From NCBI RefSeq assembly GCF_900114765.1, contig NZ_FOUD01000014.1, forward strand, positions 62,001-126,000: a stretch of 64,000 bases of DNA, read 5' to 3'. The translations under genes and the position numbers were made by a program. Of the stretch, positions 43,773 through 53,358 are shown one piece after another. Each line of letters starts with the position of its first letter. Position 1 is the first letter of the stretch. Source of the stretch: Halopseudomonas pachastrellae (GTDB lineage: Bacteria > Pseudomonadota > Gammaproteobacteria > Pseudomonadales > Pseudomonadaceae). The notes under the pieces were generated by a model that did not search any database, was not told the DNA's origin, and saw only the letters and a program-made list of their open reading frames with translations.

Positions 43773-44533
43773 CAGGGTTTGACGCCCCGGTGCAGGGCGA
43801 CGATGCCGCCGGTCATGTTGTGGTAGGTCACCCGGGCAAAGCCGACTTCTTCCATCATGGCCTTGAGAGTTTCCTGGTCCGGGTGCATGCGGATGGATTC
43901 GGCCAGATAGCGGTAGCTATCGGCGTCGTCGGCCACCAGCTTGCCCATCATCGGCAGCAGCTTGAAGCTGTACTGGTCATACACCTTGGACAGCAGCTCG
44001 CTCTTGGGCTTGGAGAACTCCAAGACCAGCAGCCGGCCACCCGGCTTGAGCACGCGCAGCATGGAGGCGATGGCGGCGTCCTTGTGGGTCACGTTACGCA
44101 GGCCAAAGGCGATGGTGATGCAGTCGAAATAATTGTCCGGGAAGGGCAGTGCCTCGGCATCGGCCTGGACAAAACGTACGTTGCCGGCCACGCCCAGATC
44201 CAGCAGGCGGTCACGGCCAACCTTGAGCATGGAGGCGTTGATGTCGGCCAGGACGACTTCGCCGGTCGGGCCCACGCGTTTGGCGAAGCGGCGGGTCAGG
44301 TCGCCGGTGCCGCCGGCGATGTCCAGTACCCGGTTGCCGGTGCGCACGCCGGACAGCTCGATGGTGAAGCGCTTCCAGAGGCGGTGGATGCCGCCGGACA
44401 TCAGGTCGTTCATGATGTCGTACTTGGCGGCTACCGAGTGGAAGACCTCGGCGACGCGCTGAGCCTTTTCGGACTCGGCGACGGTCTGGTAACCAAAGTG
44501 GGTGGTTTTTTCGTGCTCGTGCTGATCGCTCAT
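43772..44533 (-). CDS. ubiE: ubiquinone/menaquinone biosynthesis C-methyltransferase
   Basis: 253 residues. AdoMet-dependent methyltransferase: [18 protein letters not shown] is the binding loop, followed by [15 protein letters not shown] and LEFSKP, which mark UbiE. It methylates the quinone ring in ubiquinone synthesis. The frame is open back to 44989, but the family begins at the ATG at 44533. It heads the ubiEJB-hisIE-tatABC-rsmE run. Confidence 0.97.
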   Translation of the reverse strand: MSDQHEHEKTTHFGYQTVAESEKAQRVAEVFHSVAAKYDIMNDLMSGGIHRLWKRFTIELSGVRTGNRVLDIAGGTGDLTRRFAKRVGPTGEVVLADINASMLKVGRDRLLDLGVAGNVRFVQADAEALPFPDNYFDCITIAFGLRNVTHKDAAIASMLRVLKPGGRLLVLEFSKPKSELLSKVYDQYSFKLLPMMGKLVADDADSYRYLAESIRMHPDQETLKAMMEEVGFARVTYHNMTGGIVALHRGVKP

Positions 44534-44695
44534 GACTTGGCTCTGCGCTGGCAAATTCCGCTCCATTCTAACCATTTTTTGCCGCCAGAAGCGCTGCCCA
44601 AATGCCGCGCCTTGCACTGCGCCTGCTTTGGTGGTGACGCGCTGCGCAGTTTGCGGCATGCTGGCGAGCTTTGACACCACCGTGAGGATGAGCTG

Positions 44696-44971
44696 ATGGC
44701 CACCGTAGATATCACCCGTGAACACGACCTTGGTAAGGAACAGGCCAAGGAGCGCGCTCAGAAGTTGGCCGACAAGCTGGCCCAGAAGCTGGACGCCAAG
44801 TGCAGCTGGGAAGGCGACCAACTGCACTTCAAGCGCAGCGGTGCCGATGGTTGCATCACCGTAACCGATGCCGATGTGCGAGTGCAGGTGAAGCTGGGGA
44901 TGATGCTCACGCCCATGGCCGGCATGGTTAAGAGCGAAGTGCAGAAGGCGCTGGACAAGTATCTGGCCTGA
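44696..44971 (+). CDS. polyhydroxyalkanoic acid system (PHA_gran_rgn) family protein
   Basis: 91 residues, a strongly charged first half ([20 protein letters not shown]) and a beta-rich end ([18 protein letters not shown]). It matches the small PHA-system family next to phaI in pseudomonads. It may attach to or regulate granules. GAGGATGAG precedes the ATG. It is divergent from ubiE and precedes phaI by 155 bases. Confidence 0.85.
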   Translation: MATVDITREHDLGKEQAKERAQKLADKLAQKLDAKCSWEGDQLHFKRSGADGCITVTDADVRVQVKLGMMLTPMAGMVKSEVQKALDKYLA

Positions 44972-45007
44972 CGCGGCAGCGCGAACCACTCAGGTGTGCA
45001 GACACCG

Positions 45008-45036
45008 TTGCGATGTTTTTTGCCGATTAGTATGTG
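45008..45036 (+). promoter_or_regulatory. candidate sigma-70 promoter for phaI-phaF
   Basis: TTGCGA at 45008-45013 and TATGTG at 45031-45036, 17 bases apart, lie 90 bases before phaI. A second pair, TTGCCG (45020) and TAATTT (45042), 16 apart, overlaps it. Either could fire. In other pseudomonads phaIF is under separate control from phaC1ZC2D. Confidence 0.4.
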
Positions 45037-45126
45037 TTTTCTAATTTTGCCGCGTAGCTTTGGCTGTAAGGATCGCCAATCGGTCCATTGCAGTACCTCA
45101 ATCTACTGATTAACGGAGTTACGAAC

Positions 45127-45537
45127 ATGGCCAAGAACACCGCAAAGAAAATCGAAGACAACGCCGCTGGTTTTGCCACTGACGTGAAGAAATACGCTCA
45201 TCAGATCTGGCTGGCAGGCCTGGGTGCCTATGCCAAGGCCGGCAAGGAAGGCGCCGATTACTTCAAGTCGCTGGTCAGCGAAGGTGAAGAAGTCGAGAAG
45301 CAGGGCAAGGAGCTGGTTGCCAGCCAGGTTGAAGCAGCCAACAGCCGCATCGAATCCTTCAAGGAAAAAGTGCACGAGAAAACCGGCGGCCGTTTCAGCA
45401 AGGTAGAAGAAGTATTCGACGAGCGCGTTGCTTCTACCCTGGGTCGTATGGGTATTCCGAGCAAGAAGGATATTGATCAGCTGTCTGCTAAGCTGGATGA
45501 TCTGAGTGCTGCACTCAAGTCACTGCAAAGCAAGTAA
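45127..45537 (+). CDS. phaI: phasin PhaI
   Basis: 136 residues. The family motif QIWLAGLGAYAKAGKEG and a long amphipathic helix coat the surface of PHA granules; a coiled-coil C-terminal region (SAKLDDLSAALKSLQ) allows oligomerisation. GGAG precedes the ATG at 45127. phaF follows after 20 bases. Confidence 0.95.
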   Translation: MAKNTAKKIEDNAAGFATDVKKYAHQIWLAGLGAYAKAGKEGADYFKSLVSEGEEVEKQGKELVASQVEAANSRIESFKEKVHEKTGGRFSKVEEVFDERVASTLGRMGIPSKKDIDQLSAKLDDLSAALKSLQSK

Positions 45538-45557
45538 GGTCACAGAGGAGTTGCTCC

Positions 45558-46346
45558 ATGGCGGGTAAGAAGAAGGACAAGGATCCGGGTTGGGTCGCTG
45601 ATATCGAAAACTATTCGCGTCAGATCTGGCTGGCAGGTCTGGGCGCCTACGCCAAGGTCGGGAAGGAGGGCGTCAAGCTCTTCGAAAACCTGATCAAGGA
45701 TGGTGAGGCTGCCGAGAAGAAAGCCAAGGCCGAGATCGACAAGCAGGTCGACACCCTCAAGGGTAAGGCCAAGTCCGGTAAGAACCCGCTGGAAAAAGCG
45801 AAGACCGGGGCCGACAAGGCCAAGGGCAAGCTGACCGGCAAGTGGAACGAGCTGGAAGATGCGTTCGACAAGCGTCTCAACAGTGCTGTCTCCCGCCTTG
45901 GAGTGCCCTCGCAGGCTGAAGTTAAGGCGTTGAACGCCAAGGTTGACGAGCTGACCAAGCTGATTGAAGGCCTGGCCAGCGGCAAGACCGCTGCACCCAA
46001 GGTCGCGGCCAAGGCTAGCCCGGCAGCGAGCAAACCGGCTGCCAAGCCGCGCACCACGCGCAAGCCGGCAGCCAAGCCCGCCGCCAGCACTGCGGCCAAG
46101 CCGGCAGCTAAACCTGCTGCAGCCAAGCCTGCTGCCAAGACCACTGCCAGCAAACCGGCAGCGGCCAAGGCAAGCACAGCAGCAGCCAAGCCCAAGGCTC
46201 CGGCCAAGCCGCGTGCGGCCGCCAAGCCCAAGGCGCCTGCCAAGCCCAAGGCGACACCGGCCGTGAAGGCTCCGGCAGCAACACCCACCGCCTCCTCACC
46301 GGCTCCGGCCAGTGCACCGGCGGCGGACAAGCCCGCCGAGTCCTGA
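45558..46346 (+). CDS. phaF: phasin-like DNA-binding protein PhaF
   Basis: 262 residues. The N-terminal half matches PhaI (QIWLAGLGAYAKVGKEG, then a coiled coil). The C-terminal half is a histone H1-like region of about 120 residues built from Lys-Pro-Ala-Ala type repeats (AAKPAAKP and variants). PhaF binds both granules and DNA, helping to share granules between daughter cells. GAGGAG precedes the ATG. Confidence 0.96.
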   Translation: MAGKKKDKDPGWVADIENYSRQIWLAGLGAYAKVGKEGVKLFENLIKDGEAAEKKAKAEIDKQVDTLKGKAKSGKNPLEKAKTGADKAKGKLTGKWNELEDAFDKRLNSAVSRLGVPSQAEVKALNAKVDELTKLIEGLASGKTAAPKVAAKASPAASKPAAKPRTTRKPAAKPAASTAAKPAAKPAAAKPAAKTTASKPAAAKASTAAAKPKAPAKPRAAAKPKAPAKPKATPAVKAPAATPTASSPAPASAPAADKPAES

Positions 46347-46363
46347 GTTACCTTGCAGCACCA

Positions 46364-46398
46364 GAACCCCGCCCTGCTTCGGCAGCGCGGGTTTTTTT
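46364..46398. terminator. rho-independent terminator between phaF and phaD
   Basis: A GC hairpin (CCCCGC-CTGC-TTCG-GCAG-CGCGGG) ending in a seven-T run after the phaF stop. phaD converges from the other side. Confidence 0.85.
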
Positions 46399-46408
46399 AT
46401 GGCGTAAA

Positions 46409-47023
46409 TTAACCGTAGCGCGCAATCAACCCCTGCACCCAATCCCGCCCCTCGGCATCCAGCCAGGGCTGCAGCAGGCCGAGCATTTGTTGCACGCCGC
46501 TGGCCGGGTCCAGGTCGTTGGGGTGGCAGACGCGCTGGTAGTCCAGCCAGAACAGGCAGGTTTGGCACAGGGCGTCGAGCAGGCGGTTGCGTTCGCCATC
46601 GTCCGCGTGCAGGTGTTCGCTGGCGTGCAGGGCCTGCAGCACCTGCTCAAGGCGCTGGCGCAGGGCCGTGATCCAGGGCTGCATCTGCTGGCGCAGGGCC
46701 GGGTAGCGGCTCATCAGGTTGGACAGGTCCTGGAACAGAAAGCGGTGCGTGGCGATAGCTTCAAACAACAGATGTAGCAGCAGCCAGAGGTCTTCCGGTT
46801 CGACGTCGTCCGGGTTGTCGTCGCTCAGCAGCAGGCTGCGGGTGCTGAGCACAAAGTCATCGACCAGCGCGTCGAGCAGCGCTTCCTTGCCCTTGAAGTG
46901 GTAGTAGAGGTTGCCGGGGCTGATCTCCAGCTCGTTGGCAATCTCCAGCGTGGTGACGTTGGACTCGCCGTGCTCGTTGAACAGCTCAAGGGTACACAGC
47001 AGGATTCGGTCGCGGGTTTTCAT
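46409..47023 (-). CDS. phaD: TetR family regulator PhaD
   Basis: 204 residues. N-terminal helix-turn-helix (TLEIANELEISPGNLYYHFK) and a ligand-binding helical body. In Pseudomonas putida PhaD activates both pha operons, responding to a CoA intermediate of fatty-acid catabolism. The second ATG (47023) has GAGG at a better distance than the first (47026). It is the last gene of phaC1-phaZ-phaC2-phaD. Confidence 0.93.
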   Translation of the reverse strand: MKTRDRILLCTLELFNEHGESNVTTLEIANELEISPGNLYYHFKGKEALLDALVDDFVLSTRSLLLSDDNPDDVEPEDLWLLLHLLFEAIATHRFLFQDLSNLMSRYPALRQQMQPWITALRQRLEQVLQALHASEHLHADDGERNRLLDALCQTCLFWLDYQRVCHPNDLDPASGVQQMLGLLQPWLDAEGRDWVQGLIARYG

Positions 47024-47031
47024 CATGCTCC

Positions 47032-48657
47032 TCAGTGCTGTTGAACGTAGCGGCCGGGTGCCGCGCCAAGGCCGCCGTCTTCGTTGGCAGGGGCCTTAAC
47101 CAAGGGGCCACTGTGGTCTTTTAGCCAGTTGCTCCAGGCGGGCCACCAACTGCCCTGTTGCGCCTCGGCCGTGGCCAGCCAACTCTCGGCGTTATCGCTA
47201 ACGGCCGGGCCGCTGTGATAGTGCGCGCGAGGGTGGCCCGGTGGGCACAGCAACCCCTGAATATGCCCACTGTGACACAGGGTAAAGTGCTTTTTGCCGC
47301 CCATTCGGGTGCCGGGATAGGCGTTGTGCCAGGGCACGATATGGTCGCGGCGGGCGGCCAGATGCCAGCTTGGCAGGGTGATGCTGGTGAGGTCGATCGC
47401 CTCGCTGTTGAGCTGCAGGCTGCCCGGCTGGCCCAGCGGGTCCCGGTCAAACAGGTCGAGCAGGTCGTCTACCAGTTGCGCCGGCAGGCGGGTGTGATCG
47501 TGCCCCCAGTACACCACCGGGTTGCAGGGTAGCTCGCGCCCCAGCCCGTAGCGGGTAACGGCGGGTGTCCAGACCAGCTGCTCCGGGCGCATCCAGCCAA
47601 AGGCGGCGCCACTGCTGCGCTCATCCAGATAACCCTGTTGCCAGGCCTGGCGGCGCAGGCGTTGGCGTGTGGCAGGGCCGTTCAGACGCATGAGATCGGT
47701 GTCCAGCCGCGTGTCGAGCGGGGTGACCAGCAGGCTCAGGGCGCTGAGCTGCTGCGCGTAGCCGGCGGCTTGTTGCCAGGCGCATAGCAGGGCCGCGATC
47801 AGACCGCCGCTGCAGATACCGGTCAGGGTTGCCTGAGCAGTGCCGCTGTGCAGGCGGGTTTCATTCAGGGCGCGTTGGCAGGCACTGACATAACGCCCCA
47901 GGCCCCAGTTGCAGTGGCTGGGGTTGGGGTTGCGCCAACTGATCAGGTAAACCTGCAGCCCCTGCTCCATCGCGTGCTCGACCAGGCTGTTGCCGGGGCT
48001 GAGGTCAAGCAGGTAGAAGCGGTTGATCGGCGGCGGTACCAGCAGCAGCGGGCGCTCATGCACTTGCGGCTGCTGCGGGGTATAGCAGATCAGCTCGAAC
48101 TCGGCGTGGCGAGCGATTATCTGACCCGGGGTACAGGCCAGGTCAGTACCAAGGCGGTACTGGGTGTCCAGGTTGGGCTGCGCGAAGGGGCGCCCGCTGG
48201 CCAGATCCTGCCACAGGTGGTGCGCTCCCCGGCAGAGGCTGTGCCCACCGCTGGAGCGGGCCTCGGCCAGAATCGCCGGGTTCAGCAGGCTGTTGCTGGG
48301 GGCTGCGGCGGCGGCCAGCTGGTCGAGCAGCCAGCGCAGTTGGGCGCGCTCATGGTCGGCCAGCTGCAGGCCCTGTAGCCACTGCGCCAGCGGCTGTTGC
48401 CAGGCCTGCCAGAGTTGCAGCAGGCGCTGGGCGGCGGGCCGCTGCCAGCCGGGGTGAGTAAAACGTGGGTCGTCGTTCAGCGGGCTCAGGTCCAGCCTGC
48501 CCTGCACGGCGAGCAGCACCTCCTCAAGGGTCTGGCGCAGATAGCCGGCGTGGTGACAGGGCTGGGTTGCCAGGCTGCGTAGCAGGGCAAGCAAGGTGGC
48601 GGATATATCCCCCCGGATAGCGGTTGTGTGCAGTCGTCCTTGGGGGTGGTCGGGCAT
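47032..48657 (-). CDS. phaC2: class II poly(3-hydroxyalkanoate) synthase 2
   Basis: 541 residues. Lipase-like box GICSGG with nucleophile Cys282, plus DLSPGNSLVEHAMEQG and the later W-H-L-A-A-R-R-D-H-I-V-P, which hold catalytic Asp/His. It polymerises medium-chain 3-hydroxyacyl-CoA. phaD follows after 5 bases. Confidence 0.96.
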   Translation of the reverse strand: MPDHPQGRLHTTAIRGDISATLLALLRSLATQPCHHAGYLRQTLEEVLLAVQGRLDLSPLNDDPRFTHPGWQRPAAQRLLQLWQAWQQPLAQWLQGLQLADHERAQLRWLLDQLAAAAAPSNSLLNPAILAEARSSGGHSLCRGAHHLWQDLASGRPFAQPNLDTQYRLGTDLACTPGQIIARHAEFELICYTPQQPQVHERPLLLVPPPINRFYLLDLSPGNSLVEHAMEQGLQVYLISWRNPNPSHCNWGLGRYVSACQRALNETRLHSGTAQATLTGICSGGLIAALLCAWQQAAGYAQQLSALSLLVTPLDTRLDTDLMRLNGPATRQRLRRQAWQQGYLDERSSGAAFGWMRPEQLVWTPAVTRYGLGRELPCNPVVYWGHDHTRLPAQLVDDLLDLFDRDPLGQPGSLQLNSEAIDLTSITLPSWHLAARRDHIVPWHNAYPGTRMGGKKHFTLCHSGHIQGLLCPPGHPRAHYHSGPAVSDNAESWLATAEAQQGSWWPAWSNWLKDHSGPLVKAPANEDGGLGAAPGRYVQQH

Positions 48658-48742
48658 CCAGCTGTCCTGATCCGTGGCGAGGAGGTCGCTGGCAGTCTAA
48701 CGCAAATGCGGCGAGCGGCAATGGCTGCCGTGCGGGCACTGT

Positions 48743-48762
48743 GGCCGAGGTCTCGCTCGGCC
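48743..48762. other. 7-bp hairpin between phaZ and phaC2
   Basis: GGCCGAG and CTCGGCC pair around a 6-base loop in the 122-base gap between phaZ and phaC2. There is no T run, so it may lower read-through or stabilise transcript ends. Confidence 0.3.
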
Positions 48763-48779
48763 CGCTGGCGGCTTGAACG

Positions 48780-49640
48780 TCATGCTCTGGGGGCTCTCAG
48801 GGTGGCCGCGTGGCGAATCACCGCTGGCTGCTTTTCCTCCGACAGGAAGGCCATGATCATCGGCGCCACGCTCTGTGCGCGGGTCACCAGAAACAGGTGG
48901 CCATCGTCGATCACGTGCAGCTCGGAATTGGGAATACGCCAGGCCAGCAGCTTCATGTTGATCAGCGGGATGATCGGGTCATCATCGCCGGCTAGAATCA
49001 GCGTCGGTTGGCGGATTTTGTGCAGCCAGTGCACGCTGGTCCAGCCCAGGCCGGCAAACAGCTGCCAGTAGTAGCCGAGCTTGCCGGAAGAGCGCACCTT
49101 GGCGGCGTGTTTCTCGGCCAAGTGCGGGTCACGGCGGAAAGCGCCGCCGTAAATGTCCGGCGCGATGTTCACCCCGTGAGAGGGCTGGATGTAACGCCGC
49201 GGGCTGGCCATTTTCAGCAGCACCGAGGGGCGGCCGGGCACCATGACGGCGCCGGCGGAGGTGGCTGCCAGAATCAGCTTCTTGCAGCGCTCCGGGTGGC
49301 TGTAGGCAAACTGCTGCGCCAGAGCGCCGCCCCAGGACACGCCGATGACGTTGACCTGGGAGTAGTCCAGATAGTCCAGCATGCGTGCCGCCAGCTTGGC
49401 CAGGCCCGGAAAGCGGAAGGGCGTGGCCGGGGTGGACGAGCCACCCACGCCGGGTACGTCAAAGGCAATGACTTCCAGGTCCGGGTCCAGTGCTTCGACA
49501 AAGGGGAACACCAGTTCCAGGTTGGCGCCGATACCATTGAAGACCAGCAGCGGCGGCAGGGCGCTGTTGCCCGGGCGCACGGCCGTACGCAGGTACTGGC
49601 CGTCCAGCTCGATGGTGCGAAAGACAAAGGACTGCGGCAT
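48780..49640 (-). CDS. phaZ: intracellular PHA depolymerase
   Basis: 286 residues. Alpha/beta hydrolase with Ser102 in GVSWGG, Asp in DDDPI and His in DDGHLFLV. It degrades stored medium-chain PHA inside the cell. It lies 24 bases after phaC1. Confidence 0.96.
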   Translation of the reverse strand: MPQSFVFRTIELDGQYLRTAVRPGNSALPPLLVFNGIGANLELVFPFVEALDPDLEVIAFDVPGVGGSSTPATPFRFPGLAKLAARMLDYLDYSQVNVIGVSWGGALAQQFAYSHPERCKKLILAATSAGAVMVPGRPSVLLKMASPRRYIQPSHGVNIAPDIYGGAFRRDPHLAEKHAAKVRSSGKLGYYWQLFAGLGWTSVHWLHKIRQPTLILAGDDDPIIPLINMKLLAWRIPNSELHVIDDGHLFLVTRAQSVAPMIMAFLSEEKQPAVIRHAATLRAPRA

Positions 49641-49664
49641 AGGCGGGTCTCTGTTGGGCGCCGA

Positions 49665-51347
49665 TCAGCGCTCGTGAACGTAGGTACCCGGCGCCGGTTC
49701 GAGCGCTGGGTGGTTGTCGTTGCCGAGCACCGCCGGCGCAGCCTTGCGCTTACCGCCGCGGGCATGCAGCCAGTCGCGCCAGTACTGCCACCAGGAGTCG
49801 GACTGCTTGGTGGCGGTTTCCAGCCAGTGCTTGGCGTCGCCGGTCATCTCGCCACTGGTAAAGAAGCGTGCCTTGGGGTTGCCCGGCGGGTTGAGGATGC
49901 TCTGGATGTGGCCGCTGGAGGACAGCACAAACTCGCACTTGCCACCGAGCAGCTGCGCCGAGCTGTAGCAGGCCTCCCAGGGGGTGATGTGGTCGTTCAG
50001 GCCGGCGATGACAAAGTAGTCGCTCTTGACCTGCTTGAGGTCGATCGGTGTGCCGCAGACTTCCAGCGCGCCGGGGCGGGTCAGCGGGTTGTTCTTGAAC
50101 AGCTCCAGGAACTCGCCGTGCAGTGCGGCCGGCAGGCGGGTGGTGTCGTTGTTCCAGAACAGGATATCGAATACCGGCGGTTCGTTGCCGAGCAGGTAGT
50201 TGTTGACCCAGTAGTTCCAGATCAGGTCATTGGGTCGCATCCAGGCGAAGATACGCGCCATGTCGCGGCCTTCCAGCACGCCGCTCTGATAGGACATGCG
50301 CCGTGCGGCCTCAATCGAGCGCTCGTCGGCAAACAGCGCCACCTGGGTTTTCAGCTCGGTATCCAGCACGCTGACCAGCAGGGTGAAGGAGTGTACTTTT
50401 TTCTCCTTCAGCGCGGCGTAGTGGCCCAGCAGCGATACCGTGGTGATACCGCCGGAGCAGGCGCCGAGCATGCTCAGGTCCTTGCTGCCGGTCACTTCCA
50501 GCACCACGTCGATGGCTTCCTTGAGGGCTTCGATGTAGGTGCTCAGGCCCCACTCACGGTGGCTCTTGGTCGGGTTGCGCCAGCTGACCACAAAGGTCTG
50601 CATGTGACTGTTGACCAGATAGCGCGCGAGGCTTTTCTCCGGTGACAGGTCGAAGACATAGAACTTGTTGATCTGCGGCGGTACTACCAGCACCGGGCGC
50701 TCGAACACTTCTTCGGTGAGCGGCTTGTACTGGATCAGCTCCAATACCTCGTTGCGGAAGATCACCGAGCCCTTGGTGGTCGCCAGGTTGCCGCCCACTT
50801 CAAAGGCATTCATGTTGACCTGGCTGGGCATACCGCCATTGTGGGCGATGTCCTTGGCCAGGTGGGTCAGGCCATCCATCAGGCTCTTGCCGCCGGTCTC
50901 GAAGAAGCGCTTGAGGGCGGCCGGGTTGAGGGCGGTGTTGGTCGGCGACATCGCCTCGGTCATCAGTGCGATGACAAACTGGGCGCGGCTGACATCCTGA
51001 GCGGGCAGGTTGGAGCTGGTAATCCAGCTGTTGAGCTCCTTGCGCCAGGCCAGGTAGGTCTGCATATAGCGGCGGTAGAGCGGGTTCTGGCTCCAGGTGG
51101 GGTCGACAAAGCGCTTGTCGTCAGCACTTGGGCTCAGCTCGGAGCGGCCGAGCATGACATCGGTCACGGCCATGCCCAGGCGGCCGATATGACGCATGCT
51201 GTGAACGGGTTGCTTGATGGTCTGGCGCATGACCATGCGGGCGGTACTGATGAGGTCGCGCGCAGGCACGCCGACCACCGGGTTGGGGCCCAGAATGTGT
51301 TCGCTGGCCTTATGGCCCAAGTCTTCGTTATTGGTTTTATTACCCAT
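49665..51347 (-). CDS. phaC1: class II poly(3-hydroxyalkanoate) synthase 1
   Basis: 560 residues, the usual PhaC1 size. Nucleophile Cys297 in GACSGG, motif FVVSWRNPTKSHREWG, and VIAGLNDHITPW containing His/Asp. Makes medium-chain PHA. The open frame runs back to 51446 but GGAG precedes the ATG at 51347. Confidence 0.97.
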   Translation of the reverse strand: MGNKTNNEDLGHKASEHILGPNPVVGVPARDLISTARMVMRQTIKQPVHSMRHIGRLGMAVTDVMLGRSELSPSADDKRFVDPTWSQNPLYRRYMQTYLAWRKELNSWITSSNLPAQDVSRAQFVIALMTEAMSPTNTALNPAALKRFFETGGKSLMDGLTHLAKDIAHNGGMPSQVNMNAFEVGGNLATTKGSVIFRNEVLELIQYKPLTEEVFERPVLVVPPQINKFYVFDLSPEKSLARYLVNSHMQTFVVSWRNPTKSHREWGLSTYIEALKEAIDVVLEVTGSKDLSMLGACSGGITTVSLLGHYAALKEKKVHSFTLLVSVLDTELKTQVALFADERSIEAARRMSYQSGVLEGRDMARIFAWMRPNDLIWNYWVNNYLLGNEPPVFDILFWNNDTTRLPAALHGEFLELFKNNPLTRPGALEVCGTPIDLKQVKSDYFVIAGLNDHITPWEACYSSAQLLGGKCEFVLSSSGHIQSILNPPGNPKARFFTSGEMTGDAKHWLETATKQSDSWWQYWRDWLHARGGKRKAAPAVLGNDNHPALEPAPGTYVHER

Positions 51348-51531
51348 TTTCAACGCTCCAGTCTGAGGCAGGGAAGCCGCTCTGAATGCAGTCCAGCAAG
51401 TTTCGAACCAGCTTCCCGGTGTCGCATTCTTGAGACAAGTTAGCACGCAGTTTCGGCGCTGTTAACGCCTTTTTGGCTAGCTGGCACTAAATCAGATGTT
51501 TATGGCAAAGCCATGTAGGAGCGTAGGAAAC

Positions 51532-51912
51532 TCAGGGGATAAAGCGAACAGCGCTGACCGCTGGGTCACGCGATGCACCAGCTTGGTGCAGCTGCTCAAG
51601 GTAGGCGTCCCAGCGTTGAGACTGCTGCGTCGCCAGTTGGTAGAGGTAATCCCAGGTGTACAGGCCGCTGTCATGACCATCGTCGAAGATCAGCTTGATC
51701 GCATAGCGCCCGGCGGTTTCCACCCCGCTCAGGCCGACGTTCAGTTTGCCGGTTTGCAGCACCGGCTTGCCATGCCCACGCACCTCGGCCGAGGGAGACA
51801 ACACGCGCAGGTATTCGGCCGGCAACTGATAGGTGCTGCCGTCGGCATAACCCAACTCCAGCGTGCGGGAGGCTTTGTGTAGTTTGATGGTCGTGGGGAT
51901 GGGGGCGGCCAT
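51532..51912 (-). CDS. DUF971 family protein
   Basis: 126 residues with the DUF971 fold (gamma-butyrobetaine hydroxylase N-terminal-like): RTLELGYADGSTYQLPAEYLR and LIFDDGHDSGLYTWDYLY. Often near pha and hslU in pseudomonads. It may assist iron-sulfur protein assembly, as human GBBH-like proteins do, but that is unproven here. AGGA precedes the ATG at 51912. Confidence 0.88.
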   Translation of the reverse strand: MAAPIPTTIKLHKASRTLELGYADGSTYQLPAEYLRVLSPSAEVRGHGKPVLQTGKLNVGLSGVETAGRYAIKLIFDDGHDSGLYTWDYLYQLATQQSQRWDAYLEQLHQAGASRDPAVSAVRFIP

Positions 51913-51924
51913 GGGAGTATCCTG

Positions 51925-51998
51925 AGCTTGAAGCTTCAAGCTTCAAGCTGCCAGTGCTCGACCGGCTTGCAGCTTGCCGCTTGAAGCTTGTGGCTTGG
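51925..51998. repeat. GCTTGAAGC repeat cluster with 18-bp palindrome
   Basis: The perfect palindrome AGCTTGAAGCTTCAAGCT (51925-51942) is followed by TTCAAGCTG, then CTTGCAGCTTGCCGCTTGAAGCTTG to 51992. This sort of degenerate short repeat between genes is seen widely in pseudomonads. It separates hslU from the DUF971 gene. Confidence 0.7.
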
Positions 51999-52000
51999 GT

Positions 52001-53341
52001 TTAAAGAATATACCGCGACAGGTCTTCGTTGACCGCCAGCTCACCCAGGTGGCTGTCCACGTACGCGGCGTCGATGACCAGCGGCTGAGTTTCGTGTTTG
52101 GCGGCCAGATCGCCGGCGCTGAAGGAGATTTCTTCCAGCAGGCGTTCGAGCACCGTGTGCAGGCGACGGGCGCCGATGTTTTCGGTCTTCTCGTTCACCT
52201 GCCAGGCAATCTCGGCCAGGCGGCTGATGGCATCGGGGGCAAACTCGATGTTCAGCTCCTCGGTGGCCATCAGGGCGCGGTACTGTTCGCTCAGTGACGC
52301 ATCGGGCTCGGTCAGAATGCGTTCGAAATCGCTCGGGGTCAGCGATTGCAGCTCAACGCGAATCGGCAAACGGCCCTGCAGCTCCGGGATCAGGTCCGAC
52401 GGCTTGGTCAGGTGGAAGGCGCCGGAGGCGATGAACAGGATGTGGTCGGTTTTAACCATGCCAAACTTGGTGTTGACCGTGCAGCCTTCGATCAGCGGCA
52501 GCAGATCGCGCTGTACACCCTCGCGGGACACGTCGGCACCGCCGCCACTGTCGGCGCGCTTGCTGACCTTGTCGATCTCGTCAAGGAAGACAATACCGTT
52601 CTGCTCAACCGCGGCAATAGCGCGGGTTTTCAGGTCGTCTTCGTTGACCAGGCGCGCGGCTTCTTCGTCGCGGACCAGCTTGAGCGCGTCGCGGACCTTG
52701 AGCGTGCGGGTTTTCTTCTTGCCCTTGCCCAGGTTGGAGAACATGTTCTGCAGCTGGCTGGTCATCTCTTCCATGCCCGGCGGGGTCATGATTTCAATGC
52801 CGGCCGGGGCGTCGGCCACTTCAATGTCGATGTCCTTATCGTCCAGCTCACCCTCGCGCAGACGTTTGCGGAACAGCTGACGGGTGCTGCTGTCGGTGCG
52901 CTCGGGCTGATCGCCGGTCGCCGGGCGGGCGCCGGGCAGCAGGGCATCGAGGATGCGTTCCTCGGCGGCGTCTTCGGCGCGGTAGCGCACCTTGGTCATT
53001 TCCTGCTCACGCAGCAGCTTGATCGCAGCATCCACCAGATCGCGCACGATGGACTCGACGTCGCGGCCAACGTAGCCAACTTCGGTGAACTTGGTCGCTT
53101 CAACCTTGATGAAGGGCGCCTGCGCCAGTTTGGCCAGGCGACGGGCGATTTCGGTCTTGCCGACGCCGGTCGGGCCGATCATCAGAATGTTCTTGGGGGT
53201 TACTTCATTGCGCAGTGCCTCGGGCAGCTGCTGACGGCGCCAGCGGTTACGCAGGGCGATGGCGACGGCGCGCTTGGCATCCTGCTGGCCGATAATGTGG
53301 CGGTCCAGCTCGTGCACGATCTCGCGGGGTGTCATGGACAT
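52001..53341 (-). CDS. hslU: ATP-dependent protease ATPase subunit HslU
   Basis: 446 residues. Walker [11 protein letters not shown]-domain insertion (about 105-240), Walker B VFLDEIDK, sensor and arginine finger segments, and the C-terminal end Y-I-L which docks into HslV. HslU unfolds substrates and feeds them into HslV. It lies 17 bases after hslV. Confidence 0.98.
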   Translation of the reverse strand: MSMTPREIVHELDRHIIGQQDAKRAVAIALRNRWRRQQLPEALRNEVTPKNILMIGPTGVGKTEIARRLAKLAQAPFIKVEATKFTEVGYVGRDVESIVRDLVDAAIKLLREQEMTKVRYRAEDAAEERILDALLPGARPATGDQPERTDSSTRQLFRKRLREGELDDKDIDIEVADAPAGIEIMTPPGMEEMTSQLQNMFSNLGKGKKKTRTLKVRDALKLVRDEEAARLVNEDDLKTRAIAAVEQNGIVFLDEIDKVSKRADSGGGADVSREGVQRDLLPLIEGCTVNTKFGMVKTDHILFIASGAFHLTKPSDLIPELQGRLPIRVELQSLTPSDFERILTEPDASLSEQYRALMATEELNIEFAPDAISRLAEIAWQVNEKTENIGARRLHTVLERLLEEISFSAGDLAAKHETQPLVIDAAYVDSHLGELAVNEDLSRYIL

Positions 53342-53358
53342 GGGTATCTCTGAACGCC

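Noticed and set aside
45990-46320. Tandem DNA repeats in the phaF 3' half
   Set aside because: They encode the Lys-Pro-Ala-Ala tail normal for PhaF, so need no separate explanation.
49008-50645. 545-codon open frame on the plus strand
   Set aside because: It is antisense to phaZ and phaC1, both of which are clear; it is a shadow frame.
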